NCBI GenBank assembly: GCA_030684395.1
Contig: JAUXTT010000008.1
Coordinates: forward strand, 62,001 to 126,000
From: Bacteroidota bacterium
GTDB taxonomy: Bacteria; Bacteroidota; Bacteroidia; B-17B0; Aurantibacillaceae
Length of the DNA: 64,000 nucleotides
Direction: 5' to 3'
Shown: in pieces, positions 26,439 to 36,678 of the stretch
Position numbering within the stretch: position 1 is the first letter of the stretch
How the letters are laid out: each line of letters opens with the position of its first letter
Program-made: the position numbers and the translations under genes
Notes under the pieces: model-generated
Told to the model about the DNA's origin: nothing
What the model saw: the letters and a program-made list of their open reading frames with translations, nothing else
Databases searched by the model: none

Positions 26439-27422
26439 ATGAAAACAAGTAATAGTATAGATCTGTTCATTGCTGAGTTTCCAAAAGAAATGCAGGCACT
26501 TCTTCAAAAAGTAAGGGAAACGATCAGAAAAGCTGCGCCAAAAGCAGAAGAATCTATTAATTATGGCATTCCTACTTTTAAACTGGAAGGAAACCTTGTT
26601 CATTTTTCGGGTTACAAACAACATATCGGATTTTACCCCGGGTCATCAGGTATTAAGGCTTTTGAGAAAGAGCTATCTATTTATAAGGGAGCAAAAGGAT
26701 CAGTGCAATTTCCTCTGGATAAACCCATTCCGTATGCGTTGATAACAAAGATCACCAAATTCAGAGTTAAAGAAAATCTTGAAAAAGCCGAAGCTAAAAA
26801 GAAACCTAAATCCAAAATCGATTTTTTTGAATCTCTATCCGCACCTGCCAGACGAGCTTTGGAGAACAATGGTATTACAACCCTGAAAAAACTATCAAGT
26901 TTCAGTGAAGAAGCTATTATGGGATTTCACGGCATGGGAAAAAGTTCCATTCCGATATTAAATACCGCATTAAAAGCAGGAAAATTAGGTTTCAAAAAAA
27001 AAGATTCTAAAGTAACTACAGAAAAGAATTCAGACTCAGAACAGGTTACAGCGCATATAAAAAAACTGGAACCGGGTTTAGGGAAAATAGTTGAAACCAT
27101 TCGTCAAATCATTTTAAGTACTGATAAAAATATTAGTGAGCGTATCAAATGGAACAACCCGAGTTTTTATTACACGGGAGAAATGAAACCATTCGACCCG
27201 AAAGAATACAAAAGAGAGATCACCGTGTTTAATCTTTTTAAAGGCAGAATAATGCTGGTGTTTCCAAGTGGTGCTAAAGTAAAAGATACATCCGGGTTAC
27301 TGGAAGGTGAATACAAAGATGGAAGAAGAATCACTGTATTCAAGGATATGAAAGATGTTAAAGAAAAGGAAAAAGCTTTGAGATCTGTTCTTAAAAAGTG
27401 GTTGCAATTAGTCGACAAATAA
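26439..27422 (+). CDS. DUF1801 - helix-hairpin-helix - DUF1801 fusion protein
   Basis: 327 residues in three parts. Residues 1-115 are a DUF1801/YdhG-type domain (SIDLFIAEFPKEMQALLQKVRETIRK, AEESINYGIPTFK, IGFYPGSSGIKAFE). Residues ~128-185 look like the C-terminal domain of RNA polymerase alpha or a HhH module (LSAPARRALENNGITTLKKLSSFSEEAIMGFHGMGKSS). Residues ~205-327 are a second, diverged DUF1801 domain (AHIKKLEPGLGKIVETIRQ, ERIKWNNPSFYY). DUF1801 has the fold of phosphoenzyme-free binding proteins of unknown ligand. The fusion is cytoplasmic. It follows the GEVED gene by 25 bases but has its own short leader. Confidence 0.75.
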   Translation: MKTSNSIDLFIAEFPKEMQALLQKVRETIRKAAPKAEESINYGIPTFKLEGNLVHFSGYKQHIGFYPGSSGIKAFEKELSIYKGAKGSVQFPLDKPIPYALITKITKFRVKENLEKAEAKKKPKSKIDFFESLSAPARRALENNGITTLKKLSSFSEEAIMGFHGMGKSSIPILNTALKAGKLGFKKKDSKVTTEKNSDSEQVTAHIKKLEPGLGKIVETIRQIILSTDKNISERIKWNNPSFYYTGEMKPFDPKEYKREITVFNLFKGRIMLVFPSGAKVKDTSGLLEGEYKDGRRITVFKDMKDVKEKEKALRSVLKKWLQLVDK

Positions 27423-27584
27423 AAAATTACTTTATCATTATATTTTTCTACTGTATTTCATCCAATGCCACTATTTTATAGATGAATAAGTATTTTTATA
27501 GTTTAAATAAAAAATTTAGAAATAAAACGCTTCAAATACAGGAAACTACCTGATTTTTAGTATCTTTCTTTAAAATACTGCTGT

Positions 27585-30500
27585 ATGAAAATAAAGTACT
27601 TAACGGGCGGTTTACAAAAAAGTAAACTCTCAGGGTTTGTTAACCCACTATTTTTCATTATTCTTTTCACTGTCTCTTTAAAGAGCTTTGCACAATTGGA
27701 TGTAAAACATTACATCCCGCCCTTGTTTGGAAGGGAAGATCTTGGGTGTCATTATATTACTTTAAGTACTCCAAAACCGACACCTTTTCCGGTTACAATA
27801 ACTGATGGTACTGGTAATTATATTACTACCCTTACCGTTTCCAGTTCAGCATCCGTAAGTTATAACCTTGGCTGTTTGGATACAACTGAGTTTCTGGTAA
27901 CCGAAGCACAGTTAAATACCGTGCTAAATAATGAAGGGCTTATTTTAAGCGCACAGGAACCTTTTTATGCTGTTGTAAGAGTTTTAGCCGGTGCTCAGGC
28001 CGGTTCGCTTACTTCAAAAGGAGAAAAAGCTTCTTTGGGTACTGATTTCCGTGTTGGATTTATGTATAACAATAATGGTCAGAGTTTCAGAAAAAGTAAT
28101 GGTTTCGGAATCATGGCAACCGAAAATAATACTACGGTTGACATTACCAATATAAGACCCGGAGTTATTTTCAGGGGAACAACTCCTACAGGATCTCCTC
28201 TTACCACACCTAACGTAACTATAACTTTAAACGCAGGGCAATGTTATGTTGTATCCGAGTTTTTAGATGAAGCTGCGGCAACACAAAATATTAATGGAGG
28301 TAACGGAACACAAATTATTTCCGACAAACCTATAGTAGTTGACGTTTGTACATGGCTTGGAGGAAATGCAATTGTTTCCGGATCTCCAAGTACAGGAAGA
28401 GATTTGGGAATTGATCAGATCGTTCCGGCACAAAATGTTGGGTCTGAATATGTATTAATAAAAGGAGAAGGAATTGATAATGAGAAAACAATAGTAGTTG
28501 CCACACAAAACAATACAGCTATTTTTCTTAATGGAAATGCTACTCCTGTTGCAACTATTAATGCCGGTGACTATTATGTAGTAGACGGTGTAAATTTTTC
28601 GGCAAATGAAAATCTCTACTTTCAATCTTCCGCGCCGGTTTATATGTATCAAACAGTCAACGGAGGCAATGGTGCAACGGATGATAATGAAAGACAGTCA
28701 GACATTAATTTTCTTCCTCCTGTTGGTTGCTCAGGAGGTAAAAGCGTTTTTTTACCTGACGTTGCATTTATTGGTCAAGCCTACTTGAATATTATTGCCG
28801 ATGCAGGTGCAAACGTTTATGTAAACGGTGTTTTATTAGGTGCAGGTGATCCTGTTATCGGTACAAGTGCATATGTAACCTATAAACTCTCGAATAGTTA
28901 CACAGGTGATATGACAGTTACAAGTGACAAATTGATTCGTGTAGCTCTACTTAATCTTAATGGGAATGTAGGTGCTGCAGGTTATTTTTCAGGTTTTACA
29001 AAAGATGTTTCAGTACAAACACAAACGGTTAATGGAGACAACGTTGCTTTGGAAGGCTGTATTCCTGCGAGTTTTACTTTTGGTATTGATGCGCCTGCCA
29101 CTACTCCTACTGTCCTCACATACACAATTGGAGGAACAGCAACCAATGGAATTGATTATAGCCATCTCGATAATTCGATCACTATTCCTGCAGGTCAAAC
29201 ACAAGCCAGTGTAATTATTAATTCTATTTCTGATGGTGTTCCCGAGTCTCAGGAAAGTATTTTTGTTATCTACCAGCCTGATCTTTGTTCGCCACTCGAT
29301 ACAGCTTATCTTTACATCAATGATTCGGATCCTATTGAGTTTACTTTAGACGGAACTAATCTTTCCTGCTTCGCTAATAGTACAGGTGAGATTGCCGTAA
29401 ATGCTACCGGTGGATTTTTACCTTATTCATATCATGTTACTTTTCCGGGAGGGCAAACTACAAATTTCAGTGCCACACCTATTACCGGTTTGGGTTCAGG
29501 TACCTATACTGTTCAGGTATATGATGTTTATGGCTGTAAAGCGGAAGCACTTGTTGTAGGTGGAGTGTTTGATGCCGATACCACATTTTTACCTGATGGT
29601 AATGGCGTAACATACACCACACAAATTCCGATATCAGGTTTTGATGTTGGTGAAACTTTAGATAACATGGTGCAACTCCAACAAATTTGTGCTACCATGG
29701 AGCACTCATATTTAGGAGACCTTCAATTGCGTGTTATTTCGCCAAGTGGTCAGGTGGTAGTATTAAAAGAACAAAATGGTGGAGGCTCTTGTAACTTAGG
29801 AATACCCTATGCATCAGGTCAGGTAGATGGTGCGAACAGTAACCTTACTAATCCCGGTGCAGGATATGAGTATTGTTGGAACACAAGCCCGACATATATG
29901 ACAATGGTTCAGGAATCAAACAACTTTCAGGGAACTTTCCCGTCTTCTACGGGTGGAACATATAACGACTCCTATCTTCCATCAGGATCATATACATCCT
30001 ATCAAAACCTCAATATGTTACTTGGTTCAACCATGAATGGAAACTGGACTTTAGAAGTCAGAGATCAATATGGGTTAGATAACGGATACATTTTTAACTG
30101 GAACCTAAGTTTAAAATCTGATCTGCCTGATACTACAGTTATAATAAACGAACCTGATTCAATTGCAATTAGCGGTTATGTAACACAAGCACAATGTGGT
30201 TTAAATGATGGTGCTATTAACGCAACAATTTCAGGTGAAAATCCTCCCTTTACTTACTTATGGTCGAATGGAGCAGTAACTGAAGACATTACTGCTATTT
30301 CAGCCGGTACATACACCTTGCATGTAACAGATGCAAACGGTTGTTCTGATTCACTAACATTTAATTTAAATAACATAAGCAGTTTGAGTGCCACTTCACA
30401 AGTAACAGAGGTTACCTGTTCCGGGGGAACAAACGGGGCAATTGACATAACAGTTTCGGGCGGAACTACTCCTTACACTTATTCATGGAGTACAGGAGCA

Positions 30501-33500
30501 ATAACGGAAGATGTAAGCGGATTAAGTGCCGGGTCCTATACAGTTTCAGTAACAGGAGCAAACGGTTGTATTCATTCCGAAACAATTGTAGTGGGCACAA
30601 TTTCACCACTTACTATTAACCTTACTAATTCCAGCAACGAATTTTGCGGAACACAAAATGGTAACGTAGACGTTTCTGTTTCAGGTGGTTCAGGCTCTTA
30701 TGGCTATAACTGGAGCAACGGTTCTACAACTCAGGATATTAGCGGTATAGCAGCAGGTTCTTATACATTATCTGTAACAGATGGTAATGCATGTACACAA
30801 ACCGCAAACTATTCCATTGTAAATGATGTATCAAGTTGTTCGGATTATTGTTATCTGAATATTGTTACAAATACAATAACAAATGAAACTTGTGGAAATG
30901 GTGCAGGTGCAATTGATGTTTCTGTTATGGATGCTTCACAACCTTACCTTGTTTCGTGGAGCACTGGAGCTTCCACAGATGATATAAACGGGCTAAGTGC
31001 CGGAACATATACAATTACTGTTCATGATGCAAACCAGTGCATTGTATCAAGTACAATAAGTGTTACCAATAATACAGGCAATCTCACAATTACAAATTCA
31101 CAAATAACAGATGCAATTTGTGGTAATGCACAGGGAGCTATAAATATAACGCCGGGCGGCGGAACACTTCCTTATTCTTACTTGTGGAGCAACGCTTCAA
31201 CAACAGAAGATATAACAACTGTGTTGCCCGGTACATACTCGGTAACAATAACCGATGGAAACGGATGTTCTCTGAGTAGCTCATATACTGTTAATAACAA
31301 CACAGGCACCCTTTCCGAAAGTGCTGTTGTAACACATGAGTTTTGTAACAATAATTCAGGTGCAATTAATTTAACCGTAAACGGAAACACAGGGGCACTT
31401 ACTTATTTATGGAGTAATGCGGCAACTACTCAGGATCTTTCAGGTCTTTCTTCCGGAACATATTCTGTTCACATTACCGATGCAAATGGTTGCCAAATGA
31501 ATTCAGGATGGTACACAGTTGTAAATCAATCGGGAACTTTAGCTATCAATTCGGTTATTATAACAAATGAAAATTGTAACAATAACCAGGGAGGCATTAA
31601 TATTACTGTTAGCGGAGGTGGAGCTCCCTATACTTTCAATTGGAGTAACAGCGCTTCAACCGAAGACATTTCAGGGCTAAGCTCTGGAACTTATAGTGTG
31701 ACGGTTACGGATTTAGGTGGATGCCAGGTTAGCAGTACCAATAATATTGTATTTGACAGTCCGGGAACATTGGCTGTGCAAACCGATTTAATAAACAATG
31801 AAATTTGCGGAAACAATAACGGGGCTGTTTATGTTACTACCAGCGGTGGTACAACACCTTATACTTTATCATGGAGTAATGGATCAACTGCCGAAGACAA
31901 TTTGAATCTTGCAGCAGGAACATATACTTTACACGTAAGTGATGCAAACGGATGCGTGTATGATCATATTGAAACTATTGTAAATACATCAGGTACTTTG
32001 CAAATTAACAATGCTATTGTTACCCACGAAAATTGTGATAACGATGCGGGTGCAATTAATTTAGTTGTAAGTGGAGGCTCTGCTCCTCTAACTTATTTAT
32101 GGAGTAACAGTGCAGGCACACAGGATCTAAGCGGTTTATCTGCCGGCAATTATTCAGTAACCGTTACCGATAACAACGGTTGCCAGGTAAGTACAAATGC
32201 TATCATAAACAACAACACCGGAAGCTTAGCTGTTACTTATCAGGGAACCAGCGAATTGTGTTCAAACAACAATGGCGCAATCGATCTTACAGTAAGTGGC
32301 GGAACACAGCCTTATATCTATAACTGGAGCACATCTGCCGTAACAGAAGATCTTTCAGGATTGAGTGGTGGAAATTATTCCTGCATTATAACCGATGGGC
32401 TCGGATGTTCCGTATTAACCGGAAACATTTTTATCGCCAACAATCCGGGAACATTAGCTGTTAATCATACATCAGTAAATGCATCTTGTGGAAACAATAA
32501 TGGCTCTATTGATTTAACCACTACCGGAGGAAATATGCCATACACTTATTCATGGAGTTCAGGTCCGGTAACAGAAGACATTACTGGGTTAGCCCCTGGA
32601 ACGTACACCTATACTGTAAACGATGCTAACGGCTGCGTGATTATAAATTCAGTCACTATCATTGCTACTTCCGGAGGTTTGGCCATTTCTAATATTGCAA
32701 TTACAAATGAGCTATGTAATAACAACCTTGGTGCAATTGACATTAGCATTTCGGGTGAAACCAATCCTGTAACTTATTTATGGAGCAATACTGCAATTAC
32801 GCAGGATATTACCGGTTTAGATCAGGGTGTTTATTCGTGTACAGTTAGCGACGCTGCGGGTTGTAGTTTAACTACAGGTAACTTAACCGTTTCCAATTCT
32901 TCAGGAACGCTTGCGGTAAGTAACACTGTGGTAAGTGACGCGAGCTGTGGCAACAATGTCGGATCTATAAACATTACCGTTTCGGGAGGCTCAACACCCT
33001 ATACTTATTTATGGAGTACAGGTGCAACAACTGAAGATATTGCAACAGGCCTTTCAGCTGGGACTTATTCTTGTACAATAACTGATGCAGGAGGTTGTTC
33101 AATTCAAACTCAGGTTACTGTTCAAAACACCTCCGGAACGCTTAGTATCAGTTCGGGAATTGTTACAGGCGAATCATGTGGAAATAACAATGGTGCTATC
33201 AATATAACAGTGCAGGGTGCAACTACTCCTTATACCTATTTATGGAGTGAAGGATCCACAACTCAGGATCTTAGTGGTTTGAGCAGTGGCACATATTCAG
33301 TAACAGTAACAAGTCCGGGAGGATGTATAGTTAATCATTCCTATACCGTTCCTGATAATGGAGTTAACCTGATTATATCTAACGTAAACACTACGGATGA
33401 ATTATGCGGAAATAATACCGGATCTGTTGACATTACCGTTCAAGGTGGCGTGAGTCCTTATTCATTTGCATGGAGTAACGGAGGCTCTTTTGAAGATATT

Positions 33501-35312
33501 TCGGGCCTGGCTGCCGGTGTTTATTCCGTTACAATTACCGATTTCAATGGGTGCAATTCAAACGGGTCGTACACTATTAGTAATAATTCAAACGGGCTTG
33601 CAATCACATCAATAATTGTTACAGACGAAAATTGTGGGAATAGTTTAGGGGCTGTTAACCTTAGTATTACTGGTGGCATTAATCCAATAACTTATGTATG
33701 GAGTAATGCAATGAATACCCAGAATATCAATAATCTTTCATCGGGGGCTTATAGCGTAACAGTTACCGATGTAAACGGTTGTTCGGTAAACACATCGGCA
33801 AACGTTCAAAACATTACGGGTGGTTTGTCGGCTATTGTTGGTTCCATAACAAATGAAAACTGTGGAGATACAACAGGAGCTGTAGATATTGTAGTTAGTG
33901 GTGGCGCTGGCCCATACACATACAGCTGGAGTAACAGCACAATTTCTGAAGACCTGAACGGTGTAAATGCCGGTACTTATTCTGTTACTATTACAGACGG
34001 AAACAGTTGCGCTATAGTTTTATCCGCTACAGTTGGCAATAACAGTGGTGGTTTTACAATCAGTAATGCAATTGTGGCAGATGAAAATTGTGGTGATAGC
34101 TCAGGCTTTATCGATATCACTATTAGTGGAGGCACAAGTCCTTATACTATACTGTGGTCAAACAGTTCTGTAAACGAAGATCTTTACGGCTTGAATGCAG
34201 GTTTATACACCGCCACGATCGCCGACAACCTTGGCTGTACCATTCAACAAAGCTACCAGATCAACAATAACTCAGGTTCAGGTATAAGCGCATCTGATGT
34301 CACCATTCAGGAAACCTGTGATGCCAATAACGGTAGTATAGCTGTTACTGTAAACGGTGGAATTGCACCATTAACTTACGTATGGACTGGTGCTCAACCT
34401 AATCCTTGTTGCACTTATACCCTAAATATGTTCGATACTTTTGGTGATGGATGGAATGGTGGTACTTTAACAGTACGTATAAATGGTGTAACTGTTGGAA
34501 CCTACTCAGCTACCGGAACAGGCTCCAGTGCAAGTATTCCGGTTTGCGACAATGATGCTATTCAACTTACCTATGCAGCAGGAGTATTTGAAAATGAAAA
34601 CTCTTACACTCTTGTTAATTCAACCGGAGCTACAGTATTTTCTAATGGTCCAACTCCAACAATAGGAATTGCATATAGTGGTACTACTAGTTGTGGTGGA
34701 ACGGCTGCCAATGAAACTGCACTTACTAATATAGGTGCGGGAATTTATTCGCTTACAATTACGGATGATGTTGGTTGCAGCATTACTCAAAGCTATACAA
34801 TTACAAACAGCTTTTTATTTACCACTTCAGGTGTTGTTACCAATGCCACTTGCGGAACCTGTGCTAACGGGAATATAAATCTTACTCCAAGTACAGGAAA
34901 CGCCCCATACACTTACTTATGGAGTAACGGTGCAATAACTCAGAATATCACAAATTTATTACCCGGCACTTATGATGTTGCTGTAACCGGCGCGTCAGGT
35001 TGTGTGGTACGTGATACTTTTGTGGTTGGAGTATCAATAGGAATTATTGAAACTAATAATACTAATTGGTTAATCAGTGTGTATCCTAATCCGGCTACAG
35101 ATGAAGCAACTGTGAATTACAACTTCAAACAGGATGATAAAGTAAATTTAGAAATCATTAATCTTATTGGTGAAGTTCTCTATAAAGAAGAATTGGTGAA
35201 TAGAAGTGGAAAAACAATACTTGATACTCATATACTTAGTAATGGAGTATACTTTGTTCGCTTTAACTCCAGTTCGCATAAGGAAACAATAAAGCTGGTG
35301 ATTTCGAGATAA
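27585..35312 (+). CDS. Giant secreted adhesin with SprB-like repeats and T9SS sorting domain
   Basis: 2575 residues. A signal peptide ends at SFAQ. Residues ~40-475 resemble the IgGFc-binding-type N-terminal domain; ~480-590 form a Calx-beta-like domain (FGIDAPATTPTV, GGTATNGIDYS). One SprB-like repeat (~594-651) precedes a proprotein-convertase P-like domain (~665-845, YLGDLQLRVISPSG, GNWTLEVRDQYG). Then come 20 further SprB-like repeats (870-2473) of ~80 residues, each with a Cys near the start and GC at the end and a WSNG core. A T9SS C-terminal domain (ISVYPNPATDEATV, IINLIGE) closes the protein. The plan is that of cell-surface adhesins carried by the gliding machinery (SprB), but no gld or spr genes are here, so a role in gliding is only possible. 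Confidence 0.92.
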   Translation: MKIKYLTGGLQKSKLSGFVNPLFFIILFTVSLKSFAQLDVKHYIPPLFGREDLGCHYITLSTPKPTPFPVTITDGTGNYITTLTVSSSASVSYNLGCLDTTEFLVTEAQLNTVLNNEGLILSAQEPFYAVVRVLAGAQAGSLTSKGEKASLGTDFRVGFMYNNNGQSFRKSNGFGIMATENNTTVDITNIRPGVIFRGTTPTGSPLTTPNVTITLNAGQCYVVSEFLDEAAATQNINGGNGTQIISDKPIVVDVCTWLGGNAIVSGSPSTGRDLGIDQIVPAQNVGSEYVLIKGEGIDNEKTIVVATQNNTAIFLNGNATPVATINAGDYYVVDGVNFSANENLYFQSSAPVYMYQTVNGGNGATDDNERQSDINFLPPVGCSGGKSVFLPDVAFIGQAYLNIIADAGANVYVNGVLLGAGDPVIGTSAYVTYKLSNSYTGDMTVTSDKLIRVALLNLNGNVGAAGYFSGFTKDVSVQTQTVNGDNVALEGCIPASFTFGIDAPATTPTVLTYTIGGTATNGIDYSHLDNSITIPAGQTQASVIINSISDGVPESQESIFVIYQPDLCSPLDTAYLYINDSDPIEFTLDGTNLSCFANSTGEIAVNATGGFLPYSYHVTFPGGQTTNFSATPITGLGSGTYTVQVYDVYGCKAEALVVGGVFDADTTFLPDGNGVTYTTQIPISGFDVGETLDNMVQLQQICATMEHSYLGDLQLRVISPSGQVVVLKEQNGGGSCNLGIPYASGQVDGANSNLTNPGAGYEYCWNTSPTYMTMVQESNNFQGTFPSSTGGTYNDSYLPSGSYTSYQNLNMLLGSTMNGNWTLEVRDQYGLDNGYIFNWNLSLKSDLPDTTVIINEPDSIAISGYVTQAQCGLNDGAINATISGENPPFTYLWSNGAVTEDITAISAGTYTLHVTDANGCSDSLTFNLNNISSLSATSQVTEVTCSGGTNGAIDITVSGGTTPYTYSWSTGAITEDVSGLSAGSYTVSVTGANGCIHSETIVVGTISPLTINLTNSSNEFCGTQNGNVDVSVSGGSGSYGYNWSNGSTTQDISGIAAGSYTLSVTDGNACTQTANYSIVNDVSSCSDYCYLNIVTNTITNETCGNGAGAIDVSVMDASQPYLVSWSTGASTDDINGLSAGTYTITVHDANQCIVSSTISVTNNTGNLTITNSQITDAICGNAQGAINITPGGGTLPYSYLWSNASTTEDITTVLPGTYSVTITDGNGCSLSSSYTVNNNTGTLSESAVVTHEFCNNNSGAINLTVNGNTGALTYLWSNAATTQDLSGLSSGTYSVHITDANGCQMNSGWYTVVNQSGTLAINSVIITNENCNNNQGGINITVSGGGAPYTFNWSNSASTEDISGLSSGTYSVTVTDLGGCQVSSTNNIVFDSPGTLAVQTDLINNEICGNNNGAVYVTTSGGTTPYTLSWSNGSTAEDNLNLAAGTYTLHVSDANGCVYDHIETIVNTSGTLQINNAIVTHENCDNDAGAINLVVSGGSAPLTYLWSNSAGTQDLSGLSAGNYSVTVTDNNGCQVSTNAIINNNTGSLAVTYQGTSELCSNNNGAIDLTVSGGTQPYIYNWSTSAVTEDLSGLSGGNYSCIITDGLGCSVLTGNIFIANNPGTLAVNHTSVNASCGNNNGSIDLTTTGGNMPYTYSWSSGPVTEDITGLAPGTYTYTVNDANGCVIINSVTIIATSGGLAISNIAITNELCNNNLGAIDISISGETNPVTYLWSNTAITQDITGLDQGVYSCTVSDAAGCSLTTGNLTVSNSSGTLAVSNTVVSDASCGNNVGSINITVSGGSTPYTYLWSTGATTEDIATGLSAGTYSCTITDAGGCSIQTQVTVQNTSGTLSISSGIVTGESCGNNNGAINITVQGATTPYTYLWSEGSTTQDLSGLSSGTYSVTVTSPGGCIVNHSYTVPDNGVNLIISNVNTTDELCGNNTGSVDITVQGGVSPYSFAWSNGGSFEDISGLAAGVYSVTITDFNGCNSNGSYTISNNSNGLAITSIIVTDENCGNSLGAVNLSITGGINPITYVWSNAMNTQNINNLSSGAYSVTVTDVNGCSVNTSANVQNITGGLSAIVGSITNENCGDTTGAVDIVVSGGAGPYTYSWSNSTISEDLNGVNAGTYSVTITDGNSCAIVLSATVGNNSGGFTISNAIVADENCGDSSGFIDITISGGTSPYTILWSNSSVNEDLYGLNAGLYTATIADNLGCTIQQSYQINNNSGSGISASDVTIQETCDANNGSIAVTVNGGIAPLTYVWTGAQPNPCCTYTLNMFDTFGDGWNGGTLTVRINGVTVGTYSATGTGSSASIPVCDNDAIQLTYAAGVFENENSYTLVNSTGATVFSNGPTPTIGIAYSGTTSCGGTAANETALTNIGAGIYSLTITDDVGCSITQSYTITNSFLFTTSGVVTNATCGTCANGNINLTPSTGNAPYTYLWSNGAITQNITNLLPGTYDVAVTGASGCVVRDTFVVGVSIGIIETNNTNWLISVYPNPATDEATVNYNFKQDDKVNLEIINLIGEVLYKEELVNRSGKTILDTHILSNGVYFVRFNSSSHKETIKLVISR
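30192..35003 (+). repeat. Array of 20 SprB-like repeats inside the adhesin gene
   Basis: In-frame ~240-base units coding for Cx(2-4)GaIdItVsGGxxPYtYxWSnGxxTeDisgLsaGtYsvtVtDanGC. The units differ by many substitutions, so homogenisation is weak. Unit 19 is split by an insertion at about 34400-34710. One more unit (29364-29537) lies before the P-like domain. Confidence 0.9.
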
Positions 35313-35369
35313 TATTACTAAACTAATTATTCTCATAAAACGATTTGAACATTACTTTAATATACAATA

Positions 35370-35396
35370 ACAAAGGCAACCATGAGTTGCCTTTGT
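35370..35396 (+). terminator. Terminator hairpin after the giant adhesin gene
   Basis: ACAAAGGCAAC pairs perfectly with GTTGCCTTTGT around a 5-base loop (CATGA), 58 bases after the adhesin stop, followed by GCTTTC. The stem is strong; the T tract is short. Confidence 0.65.
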
Positions 35397-35506
35397 GCTT
35401 TCAGAGACCTGCACCCATTGTGCAACTTAATCATTAAACAATATCAGCGCACATTTGAGTTAATAATGAAGGTACATTTTAAAATAAATCATACCTTGTT
35501 TCGGAA

Positions 35507-36028
35507 TTGAAAAAGGCCAAAACAAATATACACTGTTCGAGTTGTGGAGCATCCCATAATGGCATTGGTTATAAATGCAATTATTGTGAAAGCGCCTTAA
35601 TAGATGTTACCGGTAAAGTCATAGAAGCTCCCATTGAGTTAAAAGATTTTGGATGGAAAGGAAACGCTCCACTTATAGTAACTATCTCGGGCTCCATTAT
35701 TCTTTACTTTTTTGGTTGGAAGCTGGAACAGAGCAACCAATTTGTAAACGATAATGTTATGATTGTTTGGTGCGGAGTGATCCCACTATGGAATATCTTT
35801 ATGAGTTGTTGCTGGAAAACAAATTCAAAAACAACCTATTTAACCGGACTGTTATTAGCTCTTCCCTTTTTCCCGCTTCATTTATTTATGTTTCCTGCTA
35901 TACTTGACCGGTACTTAAATAAGGATTCATACGGTTACGCCGGAATATTATTCGGAATAATTTGGTTTTCCTGGATCGCGGGAAGGATTATTCATAAACA
36001 GATTAGAAAACGAATAAGTAAGGAATAA
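35507..36028 (+). CDS. Zinc-ribbon membrane protein of unknown function
   Basis: TTG start at 35507, giving 173 residues; no ATG fits. The N-terminus has a CxxC-x(12)-CxxC zinc ribbon (HCSSCGASHNGIGYKCNYC). Four hydrophobic spans follow: residues ~55-70, 85-102, ~112-130 and ~140-158. The C-terminus is basic (RIIHKQIRKRISKE). A zinc ribbon joined to a small membrane domain occurs in many uncharacterised bacterial proteins. No neighbour suggests a role. A TACCTTG -7-like element lies at 35492-35498, close before the start. Confidence 0.7.
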   Translation: MKKAKTNIHCSSCGASHNGIGYKCNYCESALIDVTGKVIEAPIELKDFGWKGNAPLIVTISGSIILYFFGWKLEQSNQFVNDNVMIVWCGVIPLWNIFMSCCWKTNSKTTYLTGLLLALPFFPLHLFMFPAILDRYLNKDSYGYAGILFGIIWFSWIAGRIIHKQIRKRISKE

Positions 36029-36056
36029 ATTCTGAGCAGTAGATTGGTTATAACAA

Positions 36057-36668
36057 TTACAGTACAATCTTATCAAACTCAAAACCTTTATCTACCAATT
36101 GCTCTATTGTTTTTGGCAAAGCATAGGTTACATTTTTCTCTGCTTTAATATTATCATGAAAAACGATGATTGAGCCCGGACGGGTTTTCTCCACTGCATT
36201 TTGAACGCATTTATCAGGGCTCACAGAAGAAGAATAATCATAACTCAAAATATCCCACATAACGAGCTTATACTTTTTCGCCAGTACCCGTTGTTGAGAA
36301 AATTTTAGTTGTCCGTAAGGTGGTCTGAACAAGTTGCTTTGCATTACTTCATTGCAACGTTCTACATTTTCAAAATAAGTTTCGTTACCTGTATAAAATC
36401 CTTTTAAGTGATTGTGGGTATGATTACCTAGAGCATGTCCTGCGTTTTGCAGTTGTTTATAAACAGATGGGTTTCTATCTACATTCTCCCCCACACAAAA
36501 AAATGTTGCTTTAATATTGTATTTACCAAGATAGCCGGCTATCCACTCCGTTAAACCCGGAATAGGTCCATCATCAAAAGTAAGATATACCTTTTTACCG
36601 GATGGGGCCATACGCCAAACGCATTGTTTGTACATATTTCTTAATACGTTTGGCGGGCTAACTATCAT
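36057..36668 (-). CDS. Polysaccharide deacetylase (CE4/NodB family)
   Basis: 203 residues with complete CE4 motifs: TFDDGP (residues ~30-35, catalytic base and metal Asp), HTHNH (83-87, metal His pair), RPPYG (~116), WDILSYDY and IVFHDN. It would remove acetyl groups from N-acetylglucosamine in peptidoglycan or another glycan. No signal peptide or membrane anchor is obvious, so it may act in the cytoplasm or on a membrane-associated precursor. It ends the gene pair with the DUF2723 protein, 10 bases downstream of it, suggesting co-transcription. Confidence 0.92.
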   Translation of the reverse strand: MIVSPPNVLRNMYKQCVWRMAPSGKKVYLTFDDGPIPGLTEWIAGYLGKYNIKATFFCVGENVDRNPSVYKQLQNAGHALGNHTHNHLKGFYTGNETYFENVERCNEVMQSNLFRPPYGQLKFSQQRVLAKKYKLVMWDILSYDYSSSVSPDKCVQNAVEKTRPGSIIVFHDNIKAEKNVTYALPKTIEQLVDKGFEFDKIVL

Positions 36669-36678
36669 AACAAAATAT

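Noticed and set aside
30192-35003. Regular repeats that could be read as a CRISPR array or satellite DNA
   Set aside because: The repeats are in frame, about 80 codons long, diverged and protein-coding (SprB-like). They are not short identical repeats with unique spacers.
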